In this document: piece after piece, positions 1 through 5,523 of the stretch
Layout of the letters: each line of letters opens with the position of its first letter
How positions within the stretch are numbered: position 1 is the first letter of the stretch
Assembly: GCA_016840695.1 (NCBI GenBank)
Contig: JAEORV010000020.1
Location: forward strand, 1 to 10,686
DNA: 10,686 nucleotides
Reading direction: 5' to 3'
Source of the DNA: Promethearchaeota archaeon
GTDB taxonomy: Archaea > Asgardarchaeota > Lokiarchaeia > Sigyniarchaeales > SOKP01
Notes under the pieces: model-generated
Databases searched by the model: none
Told to the model about the DNA's origin: nothing
The model's input: only the letters and a program-made list of their open reading frames with translations
Made by a program: the position numbers and the translations under genes

Positions 1-948
1 ATTTTGAAGAATATTATTTATATCGTGAGCAAAGAGGTCTTTATAAAATTCTGCTCTATTATATGCTTTGCGATATTTGTTTTCTGATTTTATTAACTCG
101 TTTTCTATTTTTTTACGTTCCGTGATATCAACTAAGCAAACGAGATTTGCCAGTTCCCCCTCGTAGGTAATGATCTTCGTAAAGTAATATATCCATTTTT
201 CATCACCCTTTTTGGTATACACGCATAATTGATAATCATCTACTAAATCTTTAAATCCTTCCTTTCTTTTCCTGTCTTGCTCCTTAAGAAATTTTGCGTG
301 TTCCGGATGCATTATATTTAGGTAATCAAAAACGCTCCACTTTATAACCTCATCATATGGGTATTCGATTATTTCAGCTAATTCCCTGTTTACATATCTT
401 GTTTTATTTTCTTGAATAATTGCAAGTCCAACCACCGATTGTTCAGCAAGCGTTCTAAATTTTTCTTCGGATTCTCTTAGTGCTTGTTCCGCCAAAACAC
501 GCTCAGTTACATCTCTCCCAACACCTATCCCGCCTATGACGTTCTCATCATCATCTAAAATTGCGGTATCCGCCCACGCAATCCATCTCCATCCGTTTTT
601 TGTCAATGCTCGTTGTTCAAATCTAGCGGTATACGGATATCTAAAAAATTTCTGTCTTGCCTTGGAGGTTGATTCGCGGTCTTCTTCATGGACTAATGGC
701 ATGAAATGCTTGCCTATTAATTCTTCTTCCGTTTTTCCAAATGTTTTACAATAAGATGGGCTAACAAACTCAAACCGCCCCTCTCTATCCGTTTTTGCGA
801 TCATATCGGTTGAATTTTCAATTAATAAACGATAGTTCTCTTTCGATTTTTGTAATTTTTGCGTTGCTATTTCTCCTTTTGTGATGTCTTTTCCAACACC
901 TATAATGCACACATCATTACTAATAACATCGCTAATACATGAAACGAT
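1..948 (-). CDS. Main body of PAS/PAS/HisKA histidine kinase after the TGA (partial, runs off left edge)
   Basis: This is 316 codons of open frame in register with the upstream PAS fragment. It holds the tail of PAS 1, all of PAS 2 and PAS 3, and the HisKA H-box (FAHDINN) at the window edge. If translated separately it would have to reinitiate; the first plausible in-frame starts are GTG at 912 and ATG at 804. The ATG would cut into the beginning of PAS 2 and has no Shine-Dalgarno upstream, which argues against a genuine second gene and for one broken gene. Linker segments RVLAEQALRESEEKF and ERKKIENELIKSENKY are typical helical signalling linkers between PAS units and before HisKA. The ligand cannot be predicted; no haem-binding or flavin Cys motif is obvious. 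Confidence 0.7.
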   Translation of the reverse strand, partial: MVSCISDVISNDVCIIGVGKDITKGEIATQKLQKSKENYRLLIENSTDMIAKTDREGRFEFVSPSYCKTFGKTEEELIGKHFMPLVHEEDRESTSKARQKFFRYPYTARFEQRALTKNGWRWIAWADTAILDDDENVIGGIGVGRDVTERVLAEQALRESEEKFRTLAEQSVVGLAIIQENKTRYVNRELAEIIEYPYDEVIKWSVFDYLNIMHPEHAKFLKEQDRKRKEGFKDLVDDYQLCVYTKKGDEKWIYYFTKIITYEGELANLVCLVDITERKKIENELIKSENKYRKAYNRAEFYKDLFAHDINNILQN

Positions 949-1227
949 TCACTGTATTATAAGTTCTTTGTCGTCTTTGATTTTTACGCGATTAATATAA
1001 CTCACTTGATCTTGTCCTTCAAGTATTTTATGCACGTCATCAACAAAGGCTTCGTGATATTCTTCAGGTACAAAAAGATTTAAATAATTTTTTCCAATCA
1101 CGTCCTCGCGATTCCAACCGTAGAGTTTTTCAGCTTCTCGATTAAATTCTATAATTTTGTAATCCTTAGACATGCAAACAATGATAGTTTTTACATTTTT
1201 AATGATTTCCTGGTATTTGATATTCAT
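949..1227 (-). CDS. N-terminal PAS fragment of the interrupted histidine kinase (92 residues)
   Basis: This is the uninterrupted first part of the kinase. It starts at an ATG and ends at the in-frame TGA after residues ELIIQ. It carries most of one PAS sensor fold, including the YGWNREDVIGKNYLNLF core, but lacks the last two beta strands, which are encoded immediately after the stop. A truncated PAS of this kind would probably not fold as a complete domain, so it is unlikely to be a functional single-domain protein. The upstream region 1228-1260 has no Shine-Dalgarno sequence; a palindromic TATA-like element lies further up at 1278-1293. If the TGA is a sequencing error, this entry merges with the rest of the kinase. 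Confidence 0.6.
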   Translation of the reverse strand: MNIKYQEIIKNVKTIIVCMSKDYKIIEFNREAEKLYGWNREDVIGKNYLNLFVPEEYHEAFVDDVHKILEGQDQVSYINRVKIKDDKELIIQ

Positions 1228-1277
1228 CTTTAATCATCAAATTATATTCTAAAAACCCTAAATTGAAAACAGCAAGT

Positions 1278-1293
1278 TAAGTATTTATACTTA
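1278..1293. promoter_or_regulatory. Palindrome TAAGTAT-TT-ATACTTA in the divergent kinase/crotonase intergenic region
   Basis: A 16-base perfect inverted repeat (7-base arms, 2-base centre) sits in the 187-base gap between two divergent genes. Its minus-strand core GTATAAATAC resembles an archaeal TATA box about 55 bases before the kinase ATG, giving a predicted transcript start near 1260. The same half-site recurs in opposite arrangement at 1372-1385 (ACTTA-GATA-TAAGT), near the crotonase promoter. It could be TATA box, operator or both; palindromes of this size do occur by chance in AT-rich DNA. Confidence 0.35.
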
Positions 1294-1357
1294 TGCAAAA
1301 TTGTACACTTTCTTACTTGTCAGTCGATATTAAATATAACCTTAGAAATATAAATAA

Positions 1358-1370
1358 TTTTATATTTTTA
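1358..1370 (+). promoter_or_regulatory. Putative TATA box of the crotonase gene
   Basis: The T/A-rich element TTTTATATTTTTA lies about 50 bases upstream of the ATG at 1415. With the usual archaeal spacing of about 25 bases from TATA centre to start, transcription would begin near 1389 and leave a leader of about 25 bases containing a weak purine stretch (AAGAAGAG). The region is AT-rich, so the assignment is tentative. Confidence 0.3.
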
Positions 1371-1414
1371 CACTTAGATATAAGTTATTTATTTAAAATA
1401 AAGAAGAGTTAACT

Positions 1415-2242
1415 ATGAAGATAGAAGAATTTGAAGATATTTTATATGAGAAGGAAGAAAACGGAATTTGCACGATAACGCTAAACCGCCCTAAAAGGAG
1501 AAATGCTCTGTCTCACGTTACTTTCTTGGAGATAAGGACAGCGCTTGATGATATGGAGAAGGATAAAAATGCTAAAATTCTAATAATGACAGGTTCTAAA
1601 GAAGGAAGAGCATTCTCTTCGGGAGGATATTTTAACATGAAAATGATGACGCAAATCCCCCAACACATTGTTGATGAAATTGACCTAATGGACATTGCCC
1701 AAAAAGAAACGTGCATGAAATTGTGGAACTTTCAAAAGCCTGTGATCGCTGCGATAAATGGATTAGCAATAGGAGCAGGAATTACAATGCCTCTAGCTGG
1801 TGCTGATTTAATATACATGGCAGACGATCCTGAGTCGTATTTGAGATTCAATTTTGCTGAAAGAGCTATCATGCCTGAATTTGGACTGTCTTTTATTTTA
1901 CCAATGTATGTTGGATTTCAAAAAGCGGCAGAGATTTGCTATTTCACGGAAAAGATTAGTCCTCAAGAAGCGTTAGGGCTAGGACTGGTCAATAAAATCT
2001 TGCCCCCTGATGATTTACTACCTTACGCGAGAGAGCAAGCTTTAAGGTTAATTCCACCAAAAGCCGCAAGCATGTCACTTAGTAGGATAAAACAGACCAT
2101 GCGCGTTTATTTTGCTGACATCATTTCTGACACTTTAGATTTGGAGAATGAAGGTTTACGGGCATTGATGAAGACCAGTGATTTTCGAGCCTCAACAAAA
2201 TCATTAATTACAAAAAAGCCACCAGTATATAAAGGAAGATAA
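1415..2242 (+). CDS. Crotonase-fold enoyl-CoA hydratase/isomerase family protein
   Basis: A 275-residue protein of the length and layout usual for single-domain crotonases, acting on acyl-CoA thioesters in the cytoplasm. Seen: the N-terminal strand pair ending TLNRPKRRNALS (22-33), the first oxyanion-hole segment GRAFSSGGYF (64-73), the second at INGLAIGAGITM (114-125), and PEFGLSFILPMYVG (154-167) followed by ISPQEALGLGLVNKILPP, a standard crotonase C-terminal signature. By eye alignment with rat mitochondrial hydratase, its two catalytic Glu (144, 164) are replaced here by Thr124 (or a neighbour) and Phe147, while Glu155 in the PE motif matches the catalytic Glu of delta3,delta2-enoyl-CoA isomerases (ECI2 type, motif SPEG). 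Inference: an isomerase or another non-hydratase reaction is more likely than classical hydration. It has its own promoter region, is divergent from the kinase, and converges with the oxidoreductase 14 bases away. The substrate is unknown. Confidence 0.88.
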   Translation: MKIEEFEDILYEKEENGICTITLNRPKRRNALSHVTFLEIRTALDDMEKDKNAKILIMTGSKEGRAFSSGGYFNMKMMTQIPQHIVDEIDLMDIAQKETCMKLWNFQKPVIAAINGLAIGAGITMPLAGADLIYMADDPESYLRFNFAERAIMPEFGLSFILPMYVGFQKAAEICYFTEKISPQEALGLGLVNKILPPDDLLPYAREQALRLIPPKAASMSLSRIKQTMRVYFADIISDTLDLENEGLRALMKTSDFRASTKSLITKKPPVYKGR

Positions 2243-2265
2243 GGGTTCCCTATTTTTTATTTTTG
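2243..2265 (+). terminator. Putative T-rich terminator of the crotonase gene
   Basis: Directly after the TAA stop comes GGGTTCCC (a small GGG/CCC inverted repeat) followed by TATTTTTTATTTTT. Archaeal termination usually needs only a T-rich stretch on the coding strand, which this supplies. It overlaps the last codons of the convergent oxidoreductase gene, so the two 3' ends probably share or overlap sequence. Confidence 0.4.
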
Positions 2266-3627
2266 CTTTATTTCAATGACTTTCCCTTCTCTTGCAGAAC
2301 GATCTGCTGCTAGTGATATAAAGTGGCTTTGAACGGACTCCCTTGCCTTTGTATAAGCTTCGGTTTCTCCTCGCACGGCGGCAATCAAAGTGTTTAATAA
2401 CCGTAAATCGCCGCCACCATGTAATTCTACTTTAAATTTGAATTTAATTGGCTCGTAAGTTCCTTCTACTTGATCGTAAACTGTTATTTGCATTTCTCCT
2501 TCCGAAAAATTGCCAACTAAAGATCCTTTTGTACCGTCAATTCGAATACGCCTATTATTTTTAGTAGAATGTCCATGCATTGTTAAGCTGGCTACTATTC
2601 CGTTTTCAAACTCAATGTTATTTACTTGAGCGGCTACCTGGTTGTTATTACATGCGTACACGCATCGACCATAGGGGCCTTCTTTTAGGGCTTTCATTAT
2701 GCCTTCGTCAGAAAGATCGTCCGTTAACACGCTAATTGGCCAACCACGATATGGAAGGTGTTTTCGGGCAGGGGGGAACAGTAATCTCAGTATATTCTGG
2801 TGGTTAATTGAAAGCCTCACGAAATAACCAAGCATTTTATTACCACTAAATATGAGTTCACGTCGGGGTTGGACAAAATTTAAGTAAATAGAGATCGCAT
2901 TGTATTGACAAGTATCCGCGTGAGGACAACCATCCGTGCAGCGATCAGGTGCGCCCTCGGGTTTATTCTCAGGCGATAAATATGGTCCCCGCGCAAAGGA
3001 CGAAACTTTAATCGGTTGAACGCCTGCATACCAGCAAATAAGATCGAAGTCGTGACACGCTTTCGCAAGGATCATGGGCGTAGTTTCATCGCGGTTATTC
3101 CAATTTCCCCGCACGAAACCGTGAGCATACGCCCAAAAATGAAAGTTTAAATAATGATTAATCGTGATGATTTCTCCAATCTTTCCAGAATCAATTATAT
3201 CTTTAATTTTTATGAAGAACTCTGCGTACCTAAGTTCGTGAGCGATCATCAAAACAACTTTCTCACGTTCAGATGTTTCAACAATATGTTTACAAGCTTC
3301 CTCCGTGGTTGCAATCGGTTTTTCAAGCAAGACGTGGTAGCCAAGCTCCATAGCCTTAATTGCTGGACCCTCGTGCATTTGATCTTGCGTTGCGATGAAC
3401 GAAATATCTGCAAATTTTGGTTTTTCGAGAATTTCCTCCCAATCTGAAAATTGATACTCTTCTGGAATCTTGTGGGCTTCCGAAAAGCTCGCTCGGCGAT
3501 CAGGATTTGGTTCTGCTACAGCTATAAAATTTAAGTCTTCAGGATTGTTTAAAGCATAAAGTCCATAAGTATTTATACCCCGATCTCCTGCACCTATTAG
3601 TATTGCTTTCAATTGATTCTTGTTCAT
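2257..3627 (-). CDS. Gfo/Idh/MocA family NAD(P)-dependent oxidoreductase with Cys motif
   Basis: A 456-residue cytoplasmic dehydrogenase of the glucose-fructose oxidoreductase / inositol dehydrogenase superfamily, longer than the common 330-390 residues. Seen: Rossmann loop IGAGDRG (11-17), acidic residue after strand 2 (AEPNPDRR, 38-45) compatible with NAD preference, ATQDQMH (79-85), the family EKP motif (102-104, Lys103), and catalytic-type KACHDFD (189-195, Lys189, His192, Asp193). A cysteine-rich insert DRCTDGCPHADTC (228-240; Cys230, 234, 240) and a later GRCVYACNNN segment occur in one branch of the superfamily and suggest metal binding, though this is not proven. Substrates in this superfamily are usually sugars, inositols or amino sugars; none can be named here. 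The ATG is preceded by TGAGG with 8-base spacing. It is a monocistronic, convergent neighbour of the crotonase gene. Base composition looks richer in G+C than purF: two hand-counted 60-base lines gave 45% and 50% against 32% and 32%. Confidence 0.9.
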   Translation of the reverse strand: MNKNQLKAILIGAGDRGINTYGLYALNNPEDLNFIAVAEPNPDRRASFSEAHKIPEEYQFSDWEEILEKPKFADISFIATQDQMHEGPAIKAMELGYHVLLEKPIATTEEACKHIVETSEREKVVLMIAHELRYAEFFIKIKDIIDSGKIGEIITINHYLNFHFWAYAHGFVRGNWNNRDETTPMILAKACHDFDLICWYAGVQPIKVSSFARGPYLSPENKPEGAPDRCTDGCPHADTCQYNAISIYLNFVQPRRELIFSGNKMLGYFVRLSINHQNILRLLFPPARKHLPYRGWPISVLTDDLSDEGIMKALKEGPYGRCVYACNNNQVAAQVNNIEFENGIVASLTMHGHSTKNNRRIRIDGTKGSLVGNFSEGEMQITVYDQVEGTYEPIKFKFKVELHGGGDLRLLNTLIAAVRGETEAYTKARESVQSHFISLAADRSAREGKVIEIKQK

Positions 3628-3635
3628 TTCATTTT

Positions 3636-3640
3636 CCTCA
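3636..3640 (-). promoter_or_regulatory. Shine-Dalgarno site of the oxidoreductase gene
   Basis: The minus strand reads TGAGG eight bases before the ATG at 3627, an acceptable anti-16S match. It supports this start; no other in-frame ATG lies upstream within the open frame. Confidence 0.45.
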
Positions 3641-3648
3641 TCTTTATC

Positions 3649-3662
3649 ATTAATATTTAATT
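3649..3662 (-). promoter_or_regulatory. Putative TATA-type promoter element of the oxidoreductase gene
   Basis: The minus strand carries AATTAAATATTAAT ending 22 bases before the ATG. The identical 14-mer appears at 10487-10500 upstream of purF in the same orientation. If it is the TATA box, transcription would start almost at the ATG, leaving out the Shine-Dalgarno. A second candidate, AATATATAA near 3711-3719, would give a leader of about 60 bases that includes it. An inverted repeat TTATCA/TGATAA (3682-3687 and 3695-3700) lies between the two. Confidence 0.3.
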
Positions 3663-3754
3663 AAAAGATAATGTTCTTTCATTATCATTGTTATTGATAA
3701 ATCTTATGGTTATATATTGAGTAATTCAAAAAATTATAGAATAAGAATCTCTAA

Positions 3755-3792
3755 ATCAATAGAATAATAAAAAATTATTAATTTTAGAATTT
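3755..3792 (-). terminator. Possible T-rich terminator after the ARPP-1 gene
   Basis: The minus strand immediately after the TAA reads AATTTTTTATTATTCTATTG, giving a T6 run and further T-rich sequence with no stable stem. This fits oligo-T archaeal termination for the two-gene unit, but the whole 165-base gap (3628-3792) is AT-rich, so evidence is weak. I see no gene in that gap. Confidence 0.3.
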
Positions 3793-4821
3793 TTAGAAAT
3801 CTCTTACCATTTGTTGGATATAGTCTTGTCGTTGCATTCTCACAGGTGGGCTTTCCGTGGCGCCCCCTCTTTTTGAGACCAAATAAAACTGTACCATGAT
3901 ATCCTCGTGAACTAACGTGTTTCCTCTCCATTTTTGGTCTTCAGAATTAAAATCCACTACATTGCCTAAACCAACGCCTTTTCTTACGGAAAAATCCATT
4001 TTCAATTCTTTTAGAGCCCGGGTAATGATATCGGAATACTTTCCCTCAACTTTCTTAGTCGGTTTGTCTTTAAACCTCAGAGCTTCCACTGAAAAAGCCT
4101 TGATAATATCATCGCTCATTGAACTCCAAGCCTTAACATTAGCGTAAAATTCCATTCCAATGAATTCTCCGTTGATAAATACCGCAATTCCGCATTGATC
4201 TTTCACGTTTTTGAACTTGTTCACGATTTTCTCGGTTTCCTTTTCAATAGTCTCCATCATTTCAAGATAATTCTGCGTGGGAGCAATATCGCTTGCAATG
4301 CTCATCTCAGCTCTATGAGATTGAATTTCGTTCCATACTGCACCTTGACCGCCTGCGGTTTGTGCCGCATATGCTAAATTTGGATGTAGCCTGGTTTTTG
4401 CCGATCTGAAGCCCTTGCCCTTGCTTCTCTTATAGCTCCACCTTGACTGCTCGACGCATTTAGCCGGTACGACGTAATTTCTATTAGCCCCATTGACCTT
4501 ACCACCACTTTCTGCAGGTAATAATATCGATTCCCATATTGTCCTGTCTTGTTTTCCACCTTTTACAGTCGTTCCAAAAGGTATCAAAACTAGTTGGTCG
4601 CTTTTATTAAAGATCTCTAAGTTATTAACTTGTTCTGTTTCTTTGATTGCTATTAGACCTTTATCTTCAGCTTCGGTCATGCTGATGAAGTCAAGTAAGG
4701 TTCCCTTTAATGTAATCGGTACGACAACCATGTTCTCTTGAATTTGAGGTTCTTCTAATCCGAGAATCGCCTGAGGATTTTTATACAACTGCTCAACTAT
4801 GTGTACACTTTCGCTTTTCAT
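3793..4821 (-). CDS. ARPP-1 family (DUF6569-type) protein of unknown function
   Basis: A 342-residue soluble protein with no signal peptide or membrane helix. Recognised from its ordered motifs: LIPFGTTVKGGKQDRTI (79-95, matching the family GE.L.GAKQNR.. pattern), ILLPA (99-103), YVVPAKCVEQSRWSYKR (116-132, the hallmark VP..CVE.GRW), VWNEI (162-166), GIAVFINGEFIGMEFY (211-226) and a C-terminal VHEDIMVQFYLV strand pair (304-315). Family knowledge: the ARPP-1 name refers to a recurring association with ADP-ribosylglycohydrolase and rhodanese-phosphatase proteins; no activity has been established that I know of. Here none of those partners is visible. Instead it is the second gene after a winged-helix regulator, 21 bases downstream, with a strong AAAGGAGGAAG Shine-Dalgarno, so the two are almost certainly co-transcribed. 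Inference: its level is controlled by that regulator. Cys122 in the hallmark motif and Cys210 are the only cysteines. The family call is from memory of motifs; the role is unknown. Confidence 0.78.
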   Translation of the reverse strand: MKSESVHIVEQLYKNPQAILGLEEPQIQENMVVVPITLKGTLLDFISMTEAEDKGLIAIKETEQVNNLEIFNKSDQLVLIPFGTTVKGGKQDRTIWESILLPAESGGKVNGANRNYVVPAKCVEQSRWSYKRSKGKGFRSAKTRLHPNLAYAAQTAGGQGAVWNEIQSHRAEMSIASDIAPTQNYLEMMETIEKETEKIVNKFKNVKDQCGIAVFINGEFIGMEFYANVKAWSSMSDDIIKAFSVEALRFKDKPTKKVEGKYSDIITRALKELKMDFSVRKGVGLGNVVDFNSEDQKWRGNTLVHEDIMVQFYLVSKRGGATESPPVRMQRQDYIQQMVRDF

Positions 4822-4828
4822 TATTTAT

Positions 4829-4839
4829 CTTCCTCCTTT
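4829..4839 (-). promoter_or_regulatory. Strong Shine-Dalgarno for the ARPP-1 gene inside the two-gene operon
   Basis: The minus strand reads AAAGGAGGAAG about 7-10 bases before the ATG at 4821, the best Shine-Dalgarno in the window. It lies in the 21-base gap after the regulator stop. Its presence on an operon-internal gene, while lead genes in the window mostly lack one, fits archaea that use leaderless or short-leader mRNAs for first genes and Shine-Dalgarno for following ones. Confidence 0.7.
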
Positions 4840-4842
4840 TTT

Positions 4843-5277
4843 TTATTTTTTATTTTTCTTTTCTTTTATTTCTTTCCCATTGGCGACTTCTTCCTTGTAG
4901 AGTTGACTTACAAATCTTTTAGCAACTTTCTCACCATTTTGTGTTAACTCCACTCCGTATGAAACTTGAACTTTTCCATTTTCAGTATATCCATCCACTC
5001 GAGCTCCCTTCATTCTTGTTAATTCTTCCACTTCTTCACTATCTTGCGAAAGCTCCTCTGTATGTGTTCTAACTAATCCTCCCCTTTTTAGAGATTGCAG
5101 GTGATAATTAATAGTCTGTTTTTCGACACCAATATTATCTGCCAAATCTATGGGCCTTTGGGCGGTAGTGGACAATTCTCTCACTATATCAACTCTTACA
5201 GGGTTTCTAAAAACAAGATTAACCTTCTCAAAAATTTTCTTCTTTTTTGGTTCAGTTGTTTTCTTCTTGTTTGACAT
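4843..5277 (-). CDS. Winged-helix (ArsR-like) transcriptional regulator
   Basis: A 144-residue basic protein. Seen: a lysine-rich N-terminus (residues 4-14), then FRNPVRVDIVRELS (23-36), RPIDLADNIGVEKQTINYHLQSLKRGGLV (41-69) forming the helix-turn-helix with recognition helix about 52-64, a wing region (about 70-113) with an unusual acidic insert SQDSEEVEELTRMKG, a second strand KVQVSYGVELTQNGEKVAKRF, and a Lys-rich tail. NYHLQSLKRGGLV is typical of ArsR/MarR-like archaeal wHTH proteins that bind operators as dimers. No metal-binding Cys or His set and no ligand domain is visible, so the signal is unknown. I chose the ATG at 5277; TTG at 5289 and GTG at 5286 are in frame but lie beside the repeat region and add only four residues. 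It leads an operon with the ARPP-1 gene. Inference: it autoregulates through the tandem repeats at 5289-5322. Confidence 0.82.
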   Translation of the reverse strand: MSNKKKTTEPKKKKIFEKVNLVFRNPVRVDIVRELSTTAQRPIDLADNIGVEKQTINYHLQSLKRGGLVRTHTEELSQDSEEVEELTRMKGARVDGYTENGKVQVSYGVELTQNGEKVAKRFVSQLYKEEVANGKEIKEKKNKK

Positions 5278-5288
5278 TCTTTTCACCA

Positions 5289-5322
5289 AACTTTTTTACG
5301 GTAAAACTTTTTTTTACGGTAA
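5289..5322. repeat. Tandem AACTTTTTT(TT)ACGGTAA repeats, candidate operator of the wHTH/ARPP-1 operon
   Basis: Two adjacent copies, 5289-5304 (16 bases) and 5305-5322 (18 bases, two extra T), differ only in T-run length. Each ends in TTTACGGTAA, a near-perfect palindrome around one central base (TTTTAC-G-GTAAAA in the first copy). They lie 12-45 bases upstream of the regulator ATG and just downstream of a candidate TATA element (5323-5334), so a bound dimer would cover the transcription start. This arrangement is typical for archaeal autorepressors. Binding is inferred, not shown. Confidence 0.5.
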
Positions 5323-5334
5323 TAAAAATATATT
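5323..5334 (-). promoter_or_regulatory. Putative TATA box of the wHTH/ARPP-1 operon
   Basis: The minus strand reads AATATATTTTTA about 45-57 bases before the ATG at 5277, predicting a transcript start near 5304, inside the tandem repeats. An alternative AAATTTAAATAT element lies further up, near 5345-5353. The rest of the 234-base gap to the DUF1846 gene is AT-rich with no gene or stable structure seen. Confidence 0.35.
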
Positions 5335-5454
5335 CATTTGCATATTTAAATTTATGCTAGTTTTTAAAGATCAAAATACTCGAAATTATTGTATAAACAT
5401 GTACTTATTATAAAATTAATAAGGCAAATTTTTATTTCATAGAATAGGAATAAT

Positions 5455-5463
5455 AAATATATA
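5455..5463 (+). promoter_or_regulatory. Putative TATA box of the DUF1846 gene
   Basis: AAATATATA lies about 65 bases upstream of the ATG at 5524; the predicted start near 5485 would leave a leader of about 40 bases without a Shine-Dalgarno. AT-rich surroundings make this tentative. Confidence 0.3.
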
Positions 5464-5523
5464 GGAAAATTCCACGATCTTTCAAGAATTATTAAAACCC
5501 TTACAAAATTGTACTGATAATAT

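Larger units (their letters stand above)
1..1227 (-). pseudogene. Three-PAS sensor histidine kinase interrupted by one in-frame TGA; 3' part outside window
   Basis: Seen: reading the minus strand from the ATG at 1227, the frame stays open for 409 codons to the window edge except for a single TGA (949-951, codon 93). Codons before and after it form one continuous protein. PAS 1 spans about residues 4-117 (motifs NREAEKLYGW, EDVIGK, IIGVGKDIT). PAS 2 spans about 130-242 (FEFVSP, EEELIGK, GWRWIAWAD, IGVGRDVTE). PAS 3 spans about 253-370, ending LVDITERKK. The H-box LFAHDINNILQN, with presumed phospho-acceptor His401, lies at the edge. The HATPase domain must lie outside. Family knowledge: such proteins are mostly soluble sensors that autophosphorylate; no membrane segment or signal peptide is visible here. 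PAS 1 and PAS 2 align so that the stop falls on the Trp218 position of PAS 2, so the likely ancestral codon is TGG. It is called a pseudogene because of that stop; a sequencing error, readthrough or reinitiation are alternatives. Confidence 0.7.

Noticed and set aside
536..754. Plus-strand open frame inside the kinase
   Set aside because: Lies opposite PAS 2, whose motifs are clear on the minus strand; its own translation has no recognisable features.
949..951. Selenocysteine or general Trp recoding at the kinase TGA
   Set aside because: No Cys/Sec redox context or visible SECIS-like element, and pyrG ends sensibly at TGA, so genome-wide recoding is unlikely. A mutation or error is simpler.
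3154..3447. Plus-strand 97-codon frame opposite the oxidoreductase
   Set aside because: Antisense to the conserved Rossmann/EKP region; Cys- and Phe-rich translation typical of a shadow frame.
5278..5289. Earlier TTG/GTG starts of the winged-helix gene
   Set aside because: Would add four residues only; ATG at 5277 is the better start codon and keeps the operator-like repeats outside the gene.
5150..5413. Plus-strand frame across the wHTH gene start and its promoter
   Set aside because: Overlaps the helix-turn-helix coding region; the hydrophobic, Phe-rich translation comes from reading the opposite strand of Lys-rich codons, not from a real membrane protein.
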